Source: Immundisolibacterales bacterium (GTDB lineage: Bacteria; Pseudomonadota; Gammaproteobacteria; HK1). Taken from it: a stretch of 64,000 nucleotides of DNA. The stretch covers positions 1 through 64,000 of the forward strand of contig JAPOPW010000018.1 of assembly GCA_026712715.1 (NCBI GenBank), written 5' to 3'. Shown here one piece after another: positions 54,319-62,614 of the stretch (its first letter is position 1; every line of letters starts with the position of its first letter). The position numbers and the translations under genes were made by a program. Below the pieces are notes generated by a model, which did no database searches, was not told the DNA's origin, and saw nothing but the letters and a program-made list of their open reading frames with translations.

Positions 54319-55560
54319 GTGAACGTTGAACCACCAAACGACTCCACGCTCTATCGCGGAGGGCGCGTCTTCGACGGGGAGCGGATGCGGGACGGGTACG
54401 CCGTGCTCGTCGAGGGGGCCCGGATCGGCCGGGTCGCCCCGGAGGGGGAGTTCGACGGGTTCGCCGGAGCGACCGTCGACTGCGAGGGGGGCACGGTGAT
54501 GCCGGGGCTCATCGACTGCCACGTCCACCTCCTGTTTCGGGGCGAGCCGGACCCGATGACCGCCCTCGAGAAGCTCGACACCGCCCACGCGGTGGTCCGC
54601 GCCCTCGAGAACGCCGGGCGCACCCTGCGGGGGGGCACCACCTCCGTCCGCGACTGCGGGGGGCGCGAGTACCAGGAGTTCGCGGTGCGAGACGCCTGCA
54701 ACGAGGGCCGGTTCCCCGGCCCCACCATCCGGGCCGCAGGCAAGATGATCTGCATGACCGGTGGGCACGGCAACCGCATGGGACGGGTCGCGGACGGGGT
54801 CGAGGAAGTGCTGAAGGCGGTCCGCGAGCAGATTCACGCGGGCTCCGATCTCGTCAAGATCATGGCGACGGGCGGGGTGATGACCCCGGGGGTCGACCCC
54901 GAGGACGCCCACTACTCGGCGGAAGAGATGGCGGTCGGGATCGCGGAGGCGACCCGCTTTCGCCGGACCACCGCGAGCCACGCGCAGGGCTCGGAGGGCA
55001 TCCTGAACGCGACCCGGGGCGGGGTCACCTCCATCGAGCACGGCATCTTCATGAACGACGAGTGTTGCGCGGAGATGGTGGAGCGCGGGACGTTCCTCGT
55101 CCCCACCCTGGCCGCGCTACGCAACATCCTTGACCATGCGGAGGAAGGGATCCCCGACTACGTGGTGGAGAAGGCGCGGCGCTGCGCGCAGGCGCACGAG
55201 CGATCGGTGCGCATGTTCCACGAGGCGGGCGGGCGCATCGCGCTCGGCACGGATGCGGGCACGCCCTTCAACCTGCACGGCTCCAATGCGGACGAGCTCC
55301 GGTTCATGGTGGAGGTCGGCCTGTCGAACCTCGACGCCCTGCGGGCCGGCACGAGGAACGCCGCGGACCTGATGCGCCTCGACGACCGCGGCCGCATCGC
55401 CGACGGCGCCGCCGCCGACCTGCTCGTGGTCGACGGTGACCCGTCGGCGGACATCGCGGCCGCCGCCGACCGGGAGCGCCATCGCCTGGTGGTCAAGGAC
55501 GGCGCCGCCGTGGACGGCGCCGGTTCGGGTCCGGAGGTGCGTGAGCGTCTGCCCGCGTAG
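54319..55560 (+). CDS. metal-dependent amidohydrolase (imidazolonepropionase-like / prolidase-type)
   Basis: The 413-aa amidohydrolase has metal-binding HVH in GLIDCHVHLLF, the probable bridging lysine in DLVKIMATGGVMTPG, further His residues in TASHAQG and IEHGIF, and catalytic Asp in LGTDAGTP. This block order is typical of the group containing prolidase-like and carboxypeptidase amidohydrolases that cleave Xaa-Pro or N-acyl bonds. GTG 54319 is the start: AAAGGAGG at 54306-54313 lies 5 bp upstream, and the earlier GTG (54313) is part of that ribosome site. Confidence 0.88.
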   Translation: MNVEPPNDSTLYRGGRVFDGERMRDGYAVLVEGARIGRVAPEGEFDGFAGATVDCEGGTVMPGLIDCHVHLLFRGEPDPMTALEKLDTAHAVVRALENAGRTLRGGTTSVRDCGGREYQEFAVRDACNEGRFPGPTIRAAGKMICMTGGHGNRMGRVADGVEEVLKAVREQIHAGSDLVKIMATGGVMTPGVDPEDAHYSAEEMAVGIAEATRFRRTTASHAQGSEGILNATRGGVTSIEHGIFMNDECCAEMVERGTFLVPTLAALRNILDHAEEGIPDYVVEKARRCAQAHERSVRMFHEAGGRIALGTDAGTPFNLHGSNADELRFMVEVGLSNLDALRAGTRNAADLMRLDDRGRIADGAAADLLVVDGDPSADIAAAADRERHRLVVKDGAAVDGAGSGPEVRERLPA

Positions 55561-55667
55561 GGTGCGGCACGCCCGCGGGCGCCGGGCGACCATGCGCTCG
55601 ACTTCTCCGCCGGGAAGCACGGCCCGCGTGCTCGCCCCGGGGTCCGTCCCCGGCGCCGGCCTGCTGG

Positions 55668-57398
55668 TCAGGGCAGCTCGCCGGCGTCGCCGACGATGAA
55701 GACGGCGAGCGGCTCGCGGCGCCCGCGCACCGCCACCGCCTCCCCGCGCCATGCCGTGAGGTCCACGCCGGCCTCGCTCGCGACCTCGGCCGAGACGACG
55801 AGCTGCGCCCCGAACTCCTTCGACGTCGACTCGAGCCGGCTCGCGGTGTTCACCGTATCGCCGATCGCGGTGACGGACACGGCCGTGGCGTAGCCCATCT
55901 CGCCGACGATGGCGGGTCCGATGTGGATGCCCATGCCGATGCGAAGCGGGGCCGGTAGATCGGACTCGAGCAGCCGGTTGAGGGCGCGCAGCGCCTCCGC
56001 CATGCCCTTGGCCGCGGCGAGGGCCTGCGCGGCGCCGGCCGCCGGGGTCGTGTCGACTCCGAACAGGGCCATGATGCCGTCGCCGATGAACTTGTCGACC
56101 CGGCCGCCGGCTTGCTCGATCGCCTCCCCCATGGAGCGGAAGTAGCGATTGAGCACGAACACCACGTCGTAGGGCAGCTTCGCTTCGGCGATTCCGGTGA
56201 ATCCGCGGATGTCGGCGAAGAGCACCGCGATCGTCCGTTCCTCGCCTTGCATCGCCGCCGCCGCGCGCAACCCCTCGGCCGGGCCGGCGTTGGGGGGCAG
56301 GAGCGGGGTGACCGAGATCCCGGCGCTCGGGCGGAGCTGGCAGGCGAGACGCACGTCCGGGGGGACTCCGATCCGGTCGAGGACCCGGCGCTCCTCCGGC
56401 GACGGCGGCGGCAGCGCCTCGTGCCCCTCGTCGACGCGCACCCGGCAGGTCGAGCACCGGCTGCGCCCGCCGCAGACCGACGCATGCGCGATGCCGTTCG
56501 CCCGGCTCGCCTCGAGAACGGAGGTGCCGGGTGCGATGCGGACCTCGCGCCCGCCCGGATAGCGCACCCGCACCCGATGGCGCCGGCTCTCGAGCCGGTG
56601 GCGCACCTCGCGGGCGGCGAGCACCAGGGCGAGCACCGCGGCGAGCCCGACGAGGGTCCATCGCTCGACCGTGAGGAGGATCGCAAGGTCCTCGAGGGCC
56701 GGAGCATCGACCTCGGCGAGCAGCGCCTCGCGCCAGCCCGGCTCGTCGTTCAGCGCGGCCACGGTGCGGCCCGCGAAGACGAAGCCGAGCAGCGAGAATA
56801 CCGGCAGGAGCAACGCGGCGGCGAAGAGGTACGGGCGCACGCGGGCGTACCACGACTTCAGCCGGAGCCAGTAGTGCAGGCCGATGCAGGCGTGGCCCCA
56901 GACGATCACGGTCGCGGCCGCCTGGCGCAGCGCGACGGCCGGATCGTGGACCCACAGCGCGAGCAGCACGTAGGCGTAGGTGTCGTCGGTCCCGAACATC
57001 CGGTGGTTCGCGGCCGTGCCGAGAACATGGATGACGAGCAGCGGCGGGATCGCGATGCCGAGGAGGAGCTGGACCGCCTCGGGCCCCGGCATCCGCCAGC
57101 CCCGGCGCCGGTAGATGGCGTGGTAGGCGAGCCCCAGGTGGACCGCCATGCACGCGACGAGGATCGGCCCGGCCGGCGTGCCTCGCCAGAATCCGACGAA
57201 GACCTCCCGGCCGGCCTCCAGCACCTCGAGCGAGACGAGTCCGAGCGCGTGGTTCACGAGGTGGGTGGCGACGAAGAACGAAATCACCAGACCACTCGCA
57301 AGGCGCAGGTTGCGGGCGCTCCCGAAGCGCCGCAGTCGGTCCCCCGTCGTGCCCGTGGCCGGGCCGGGGAACGTGGGCAATCGGGAATGGCGGAGCAT
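55668..57398 (-). CDS. class III adenylate cyclase with SDH-like membrane domain and [2Fe-2S] ferredoxin domain (CyaC-like)
   Basis: The 576-aa protein has an N-terminal membrane part (about 33-262, six helices) rich in histidines (H46, H50, H87, H124, H169, H175) like succinate-dehydrogenase cytochrome anchors. A ferredoxin-like domain follows (about 275-368) with C309, C315, C318 and C353, then a class III cyclase domain (about 385-570) with metal aspartates D396 and D440. K436 and T510 sit where ATP-specific cyclases have Lys and Asp/Thr, so cAMP is the likely product. Redox or quinone control through heme and Fe-S is inferred by analogy with rhizobial CyaC. ATG 57398 is used; TTG 57473 would add 25 Pro-rich residues. 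The Alr-like gene lies just upstream. Confidence 0.88.
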   Translation of the reverse strand: MLRHSRLPTFPGPATGTTGDRLRRFGSARNLRLASGLVISFFVATHLVNHALGLVSLEVLEAGREVFVGFWRGTPAGPILVACMAVHLGLAYHAIYRRRGWRMPGPEAVQLLLGIAIPPLLVIHVLGTAANHRMFGTDDTYAYVLLALWVHDPAVALRQAAATVIVWGHACIGLHYWLRLKSWYARVRPYLFAAALLLPVFSLLGFVFAGRTVAALNDEPGWREALLAEVDAPALEDLAILLTVERWTLVGLAAVLALVLAAREVRHRLESRRHRVRVRYPGGREVRIAPGTSVLEASRANGIAHASVCGGRSRCSTCRVRVDEGHEALPPPSPEERRVLDRIGVPPDVRLACQLRPSAGISVTPLLPPNAGPAEGLRAAAAMQGEERTIAVLFADIRGFTGIAEAKLPYDVVFVLNRYFRSMGEAIEQAGGRVDKFIGDGIMALFGVDTTPAAGAAQALAAAKGMAEALRALNRLLESDLPAPLRIGMGIHIGPAIVGEMGYATAVSVTAIGDTVNTASRLESTSKEFGAQLVVSAEVASEAGVDLTAWRGEAVAVRGRREPLAVFIVGDAGELP

Positions 57399-57483
57399 CA
57401 GGGGGCGGCCGGTCGCGAACGCTCCGGGCAAGCGGTCCGGGACGCTCGCCGGCCGGAGGCTCGGCGGGGGCAAGCCGCTCCGG

Positions 57484-58614
57484 TCAGGGGGGGTCGCCGT
57501 CGTCGTAGTGGGCGGGGAGGCGACCGTCGAGCGCCATCAGGACGTGGTGCAGGCGCGTGCCCTGCCAGTCGGCGAGGTCGGCGAGGGTGATCGACTCGCC
57601 GCCGCTCTCGCCGAGCAGCACGACCTCGTCGCCGACCCCGGCGGCCGGCCGTGCGGAGAGGTCGAGGGTGATGTGCTCGAGGGAGACGCCCCGGATGGGG
57701 ACGCGGGCGCCGTCGACGAGGGCGCACGGCGAGCGTCCGGCGGCCGCGGGACGGTACCCGTCCGCGAGCCCGAGCGGAATCACCCCGATCCGGCTCGGCG
57801 TGTCGCGTTCCGGGAGGCCGCGCATGCCCGCCTTCGGGGGGCCGGCGTGGATGATGCGGCTCTTGATCGAGCGCAGCACCGGGCGGAACGCGGAGGTGTC
57901 CGCGACCGACGGCGCGATCGACGGCACCCCGTAGAGAAAGTGTCCCGGACACACCGCGTTGCCCCGGCTGGCGAGGCCCGCGACCATGCACGAGCTCGCA
58001 AGGGCCTGGGTCACGGGCACCTCGATTCCGGCCGCTTCGAGCGCCTCGAGCAGGGCGTCGAACCCGCGCAGGTGGCTCCGGGCCCACTCGCGCTCCATCT
58101 CGTCGTAGAAAGAGAGGTGGGTGTAGACGCCCTCGACCCGGAGGTTCGGGAGTCGCTGCAGCGCCCGGATGTACTCGAGGGCGTCGGGGAGGGGGACCCC
58201 GAGCCGCCCGAGACCGGCATCCACCTTGACGTACACCGGGGCGGTCCGGCCCGCCGCCGCTCCGGCCGCCGAAGCCGCTTCGGCGCCGGGGAGGTCGTAG
58301 ACGGTGGGCATCAGATCGTGCGCGAGAACGAGCGGGGCGGCCTCGGGGAGCGCGCCGGCGAACATCATGATCGGCAGCTCCACGCCGGCGCTCCGGATGG
58401 CGAGCGCGTCCTCGAAGCTCCCCGTCGCGAGGGCGAAGGTGTCGCCGTCGTCGGCCAGGGTCCGCGCCACCGGGGCGGCGCCGTGTCCGTAGGCGTTGGC
58501 CTTGAGGGCGGCGATGATCTTCGCCTCCGGACCCGCGAGCCGGCGGAGCTCGCGGGCATTGTGTCGAAGGGCGCCGAGATCGAACTCGGCCCGGTTCGGT
58601 CGGACGGATTCCAA
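57484..58614 (-). CDS. alanine-racemase-fold PLP protein with altered catalytic residues
   Basis: The 376-aa protein has the Alr N-terminal barrel: PLP lysine in ALKANAYGHG, KVDAGLGRLG with the conserved Arg, THLSFYD and CPGHFLYGV, then a beta domain with IPLGLADGYR. Two residues expected in true alanine racemases are missing: the Arg that contacts the PLP ring (R219 in the Geobacillus enzyme) aligns with Cys in NAVCPG, and the second catalytic base Tyr265 aligns with GMRG, which has no tyrosine. Racemase activity is thus doubtful. TTG 58614 gives the family-typical start; ATG 58683 would add 23 residues. It sits between the cyclase and an MBL-fold gene. Confidence 0.8.
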   Translation of the reverse strand: MESVRPNRAEFDLGALRHNARELRRLAGPEAKIIAALKANAYGHGAAPVARTLADDGDTFALATGSFEDALAIRSAGVELPIMMFAGALPEAAPLVLAHDLMPTVYDLPGAEAASAAGAAAGRTAPVYVKVDAGLGRLGVPLPDALEYIRALQRLPNLRVEGVYTHLSFYDEMEREWARSHLRGFDALLEALEAAGIEVPVTQALASSCMVAGLASRGNAVCPGHFLYGVPSIAPSVADTSAFRPVLRSIKSRIIHAGPPKAGMRGLPERDTPSRIGVIPLGLADGYRPAAAGRSPCALVDGARVPIRGVSLEHITLDLSARPAAGVGDEVVLLGESGGESITLADLADWQGTRLHHVLMALDGRLPAHYDDGDPP

Positions 58615-58762
58615 GTTGTCCCCCAATGCCGGCAATGCGATCGCCGGCGTTCGCTGGCCGATGACGGCGGTCGGCGGCAGCATACACTCCGTCGCGCCTC
58701 CGGCGCTTCTGAAACGGGGGGCGCTCCGGCATACTTCGCCGGTGAACACCGCCGGTCACGAG

Positions 58763-59581
58763 ATGTACGCCCGATTCTGGGGCGTGCGGGGGAGCATTCC
58801 GGTCGCCGATACCCGGTTCGCCCGGTACGGCGGGAACACCTCCTGCGTCGAGGTGCGCTGCGGCGACGCGCGGCTCGTGTTCGACGCGGGCACGGGGCTT
58901 CGTCCCCTCGCCGCCGCCCTTGACCGGGAAGGATGTTCCGACCTCGACCTCTTCCTGTCCCACGGGCACGTGGATCACGTGATCGGGCTTCCCTTCTTCA
59001 CCTTCGCGTACCGGCGGGAGAACTCCCTTCGGATCTGGTCCGGCCACCAGGAGGAGGAGGGCGCCACGACGGAATCGGGGGTCCGCCGCCTCATGAGCTC
59101 GCCCCTCCTTCCGATCACTCCCGACATCTTTCCCGCCGACGTCTCCTTCCGTGACTTCTCGCCGGGAAACGGGCTCTCGCCGGCCGCCGGGGTATCGATC
59201 CGCACCGCACGCCTGCGCCATCCGGGCGGGGCGACCGGCTACCGGGTGGACTACCGCGGGCGCAGCATCTGCTACGTCACCGACACCGAGCACGACCCGC
59301 AAGCGCCGGACGAGAACATCCTGGCCCTGGTCGAGGGCGCCGACCTCATGATCTACGACGCGATGTTCACCGACGACGAGCTCCCCCGCCACCGGGGATG
59401 GGGTCACTCGACCTGGGAGGAGGGGGCGCGCCTTTGCCGCGCGGCCGGGGTCGGGACCTACGTCATCTTCCACCACTCGCCGGAGCGCGACGACGAGGCC
59501 CTCGACCGAATCGGCGCTGCCGCCGAGCGCCTGCTGCCGGGCGCCGTGGTCGCTCGCGAGGGCCTTGCCCTGGTGCCCTGA
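58763..59581 (+). CDS. metallo-beta-lactamase-fold hydrolase
   Basis: The 272-aa protein starts MYARFWGVRGSIPVADTRFA, then the metal motif SHGHVDHVIGL (HxHxDH), a later YVTDTEHDP strand with the bridging Asp and a C-terminal FHHSPERDD histidine. The start fits a PhnP-like branch; the HxHxDH site also partly matches the class II cyclic nucleotide phosphodiesterase signature. Position next to an adenylate cyclase and a cyclic-nucleotide-binding protein makes a phosphodiesterase role attractive but unproven. ATG 58763 is preferred; GTG 58742 is possible. It is divergent from the Alr-like gene. Confidence 0.82.
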   Translation: MYARFWGVRGSIPVADTRFARYGGNTSCVEVRCGDARLVFDAGTGLRPLAAALDREGCSDLDLFLSHGHVDHVIGLPFFTFAYRRENSLRIWSGHQEEEGATTESGVRRLMSSPLLPITPDIFPADVSFRDFSPGNGLSPAAGVSIRTARLRHPGGATGYRVDYRGRSICYVTDTEHDPQAPDENILALVEGADLMIYDAMFTDDELPRHRGWGHSTWEEGARLCRAAGVGTYVIFHHSPERDDEALDRIGAAAERLLPGAVVAREGLALVP

Positions 59582-59880
59582 ATCCGCCAGGCCCCGGTAC
59601 CCTTGCACCGTGATCGCAATCGATTGAAGAACAGGAACCCCAGCGCCACGATGGTCTCGCCTGCGCCGTCCCGTCCGGTCGGGACCACTGTGCAGGGGCG
59701 CTGAATTTCTCGAGGGGCCCCGAGCTTCATGAACGAGTCGAGTCTGCAAACCGGTTTGCCGGATGAGAGAAACGAGGCTGCCAACGCTACGGAGCGGCCG
59801 GGTCTCGAACCAGGATGGGGGGCTTCGAACCGGTCTCGTCGGTCCGAGGTGCAGCCTCGCTAGGTCCCGAGGGCGGTTCG
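59582..59880 (+). promoter_or_regulatory. leader of the ABC gene containing repeat copy B
   Basis: This 299-bp spacer separates the MBL-fold gene from the ABC gene. It includes the 14-bp palindrome GCAAACCGGTTTGC at 59746-59759, copy B of the dispersed element (59721-59844), and a stem CGAGG/CCTCG at 59845-59859 just before the start codon. I find no convincing promoter boxes; transcription may begin here or upstream. Confidence 0.45.
59721..59844 (+). repeat. dispersed leader element, copy B
   Basis: This is the second copy of the element at 22136-22263. Conserved blocks are 59788-59811 and 59825-59844. Here TCGAACC occurs twice (59805-59811 and 59825-59831), while copy A has it once, as if 20 bp had been lost there between short direct repeats. 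The element ends 36 bp before the ABC gene ATG. Confidence 0.75.
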
Positions 59881-62493
59881 ATGGAACACTCGATCTACCG
59901 CTACGTCATCCGGCACTCGCTTCGCGCGCAGGTGGTGCTGACTCTCCTCGCGATCGCGTCGTTCCCCTTTCTCTACGCGTTCTACGAGCTTCCGAAGCAG
60001 ATCGTGAACCGGGTGATCCAGGGCGACACGGGGGACTTTCCGGCCGTCGTCCTCGACGTCTCCTTCACCCAGTTCGAGTACCTGTTCATCCTCTGCGGCG
60101 GGTTCCTCCTCCTCGTCGTCGCCAACCAGGCGTTCAAGTACGTGATCAACGTGCTCGCGGGGCGCACCGGGGAGCGCATGCTCCGCCGGCTCCGATACGA
60201 CCTCTACGCGCGGGTGCTGCGCTTTCCCCTGCCGCACTTCCGCAAGCTCTCCCAGGGCGAGATCATCACCATGATCACCGCCGAGGTGGAGCCGCTCGGG
60301 GGCTTCATCGGCGATGCGTTCAAGCTCCCCGTCTTCCAGGGCGGCTATCTCCTCGTCATCCTCGCCTTCCTGCTGGTGCAGAACTGGGTGATGGCCGCCG
60401 CCGCGGTGGCCCTCTATCCGCTCCAGTTCTACGTGGTCCCGAAGCTGCAGCGCCGCGTGAACTCGTTCGCCAAGGAACGGGTGCGGCTCGTGCGCCGGCT
60501 GTCCGATCGGATCGGGGAGACGGTTTCCGGGGTCCAGGAGATCCGCGGCAACGACACCTCCGCCTACGAGCGCGCCGCCATGTCCGCCGCGCTCGGCGAG
60601 ATCTACACGGTGCGCCTTCGCATCTTCATCTGGAAGTTCGTCATCAAGTTCCTGAACAACTCCATCAACCACCTCGGTCCGTTCTGCTTCTACTCGATCG
60701 GCGGCTACTTCGTGATCCAGGGGCGGCTCGAGATCGGCACCCTGATGGCCGCGATCGCCGCCCACAAGGACCTCGCCGCGCCCTGGAAGGAGCTGCTCAA
60801 CTACTACCAGCGCCGCGAGGATGCCCGGATCAAGTACGAGCAGGTGGTCACCCAGTTCAGCCCGCCGGGGATGCTCGACGAGTCGCTCCAGCTCGGGCCC
60901 CCGCCCCCGGGCGCCCGGGTGCACGGCGAGCTCGCGGCCTCCGGCCTCGCCCTCCGGGACGATACCGGGACGGTATTTCTCGAAGGGGTGTCGCTCGGCA
61001 TTCCCGCCGACGCCCCGGTGGCGGTGGTCGGTGCCCCGGGGAGCGGGCGCGAGGAGCTCGCCCTGGTGCTCGCCCGGTTGACGAGTCCCACCTCGGGAGC
61101 GCTCGTCATCAGTGGGGAGCGGTCGGATCGGTTGCACGAGGGGGTCACCGGCCGCCGGCTGGCCTTCGTCGGCCCGCACGCGTTCCTGTTCAACGCGACG
61201 GTGCGCGACAACCTCCTCTACGGACTCAAGCACGAGCCGGGTCCCGATGCGCGGCCGGACCCGCGCTGGGTGGCGGAAGCGGCGGTCGCCGGAAATTCGA
61301 CCGACGACGTCAACGGGGACTGGATCGACCACGAGGCCCTGGGCGGCGATCCACTCGGACGGATGATCGAGGTGCTCGCGATGGTCGAGCTCGACGGGGA
61401 CGTGTTCGACCTGGGACTGCGCGGCACGGTCGACGCGCGGGGCGACCTTCGCGATCGGCTGCTGCGCGCCCGCCGCGCGTTCCGCGAGCGGTTGGCGGAC
61501 CCTGCCATCGCGGCGCTCGTCGAGAGCTTCGACGCCGACCGCTACAACGACAACGCCACGGTGGGCGAGAACCTCCTGTTCGGGACGCCGGTGGGAGAAG
61601 GGTTCGACACGGAGCGCCTCGCCGAGAACCCCTGGGTCATGGAAGTGCTGGAGGCGGAGGGGCTGGTGCCGGTCCTGCTCGAGGCCGGGCGCACGGTCGC
61701 GGCCACCATGATCGAGCTCTTCTCCGGGCTGCCCCCCGGCCACACGGCGTTCGAACGGTTCAGCTTCATCGAGGCGGACGACCTGCCGGAGTACCAGGCG
61801 GTGCTCGATCGCGCCGCCCAGGACGGCCTCGAAGCGCTCGCGGCGGAGGATCGCGGCCGGCTCCTGTCGCTGCCGTTCCTGCTGCAGCCGGCGCGTCATC
61901 GCCTCGGGGTGGTCGATGACGACCTGCGGGCGCGGCTGCTCGCCGCCCGCCGCCGCTTCGCGGCGCGCCTGCCGGAATCGCTTCGGGACCGGATCCAGTT
62001 CTTCGAAGCGGACCGCTACAACGCGGCCGCCTCCATCCAGGACAACATCCTCTTCGGCAAGGTCGCCTACGGGCAGGCGCGGGCGGCGGAGAGGGTCAAG
62101 GGGCTGGTGACCGAGGTGATCGACGAGCTCGATCTCCGCTCCGCGGTGGTCGAGGCGGGCCTCGACTACCCGGTGGGGATCGGCGGAGGGCGTCTCGGCG
62201 CCGTGCAGCGCCAGAAGCTCGGGCTCGCCCGCGCCGTCGTCAAGCGGCCCGACGTGCTGGTGCTTTCCGATGCCACGGCCGGTCTCGACGGCGGCACCCA
62301 CGGACGCATCGCCGATCGCCTGTTCCGCGAGTTCTCCGGCCGCGGGCTCATCTGGTCCCTGCACCGGGCGGACCTCGCCCGCCCGTTCGACCGGGTGGTC
62401 GTGATGCGCTCGGCACGGGTGGCGGAGTCCGGTACCTTCGAGGAGCTCGACCGCGACGGGACCGCGCTCCGCGAGCTTCTCGAGGCAGGGTGA
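59881..62493 (+). CDS. ABC exporter-like protein with expanded, degenerate ATPase domain
   Basis: The 870-aa protein has an exporter-type six-helix membrane domain (about 15-330, including LRRLRYDLYARVLRFPLPHF), then a nucleotide-binding domain about 300 residues longer than normal. Walker A is GAPGSGREE (near 384-392): Lys is Arg and Ser/Thr is Glu. The signature is GGGRLGAVQRQ (near 768), Walker B is VLVLSDATAGLD (near 791) without the usual Asp-Glu pair; the switch histidine is present in WSLHRAD. A motif that follows the Q-loop occurs three times: FNATVRDNLLYG (about 440), YNDNATVGENLLFG (about 555) and YNAAASIQDNILFG (about 712). ATP hydrolysis looks weak or absent. A CNB gene follows 121 bp downstream. 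Confidence 0.85.
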   Translation: MEHSIYRYVIRHSLRAQVVLTLLAIASFPFLYAFYELPKQIVNRVIQGDTGDFPAVVLDVSFTQFEYLFILCGGFLLLVVANQAFKYVINVLAGRTGERMLRRLRYDLYARVLRFPLPHFRKLSQGEIITMITAEVEPLGGFIGDAFKLPVFQGGYLLVILAFLLVQNWVMAAAAVALYPLQFYVVPKLQRRVNSFAKERVRLVRRLSDRIGETVSGVQEIRGNDTSAYERAAMSAALGEIYTVRLRIFIWKFVIKFLNNSINHLGPFCFYSIGGYFVIQGRLEIGTLMAAIAAHKDLAAPWKELLNYYQRREDARIKYEQVVTQFSPPGMLDESLQLGPPPPGARVHGELAASGLALRDDTGTVFLEGVSLGIPADAPVAVVGAPGSGREELALVLARLTSPTSGALVISGERSDRLHEGVTGRRLAFVGPHAFLFNATVRDNLLYGLKHEPGPDARPDPRWVAEAAVAGNSTDDVNGDWIDHEALGGDPLGRMIEVLAMVELDGDVFDLGLRGTVDARGDLRDRLLRARRAFRERLADPAIAALVESFDADRYNDNATVGENLLFGTPVGEGFDTERLAENPWVMEVLEAEGLVPVLLEAGRTVAATMIELFSGLPPGHTAFERFSFIEADDLPEYQAVLDRAAQDGLEALAAEDRGRLLSLPFLLQPARHRLGVVDDDLRARLLAARRRFAARLPESLRDRIQFFEADRYNAAASIQDNILFGKVAYGQARAAERVKGLVTEVIDELDLRSAVVEAGLDYPVGIGGGRLGAVQRQKLGLARAVVKRPDVLVLSDATAGLDGGTHGRIADRLFREFSGRGLIWSLHRADLARPFDRVVVMRSARVAESGTFEELDRDGTALRELLEAG

Positions 62494-62614
62494 ACGAGCT
62501 GCGCACGGCGGATGGGACCGCGCGGCGCGGACGAGCTCGTGCGCCGCGGCGCGCGCGCAACGCAGCGGGAAGGCAGGTCGCGAACCCGGCCCGGCAGGAC
62601 GCAGGAGAGGAACC

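Noticed and set aside
59788-59844. tRNA-like T-arm (TTCGA in a G/C stem, minus strand) within the dispersed element
   Set aside because: The T-stem does not pair fully, there is no matching acceptor 5' strand, no anticodon arm and no CCA context.
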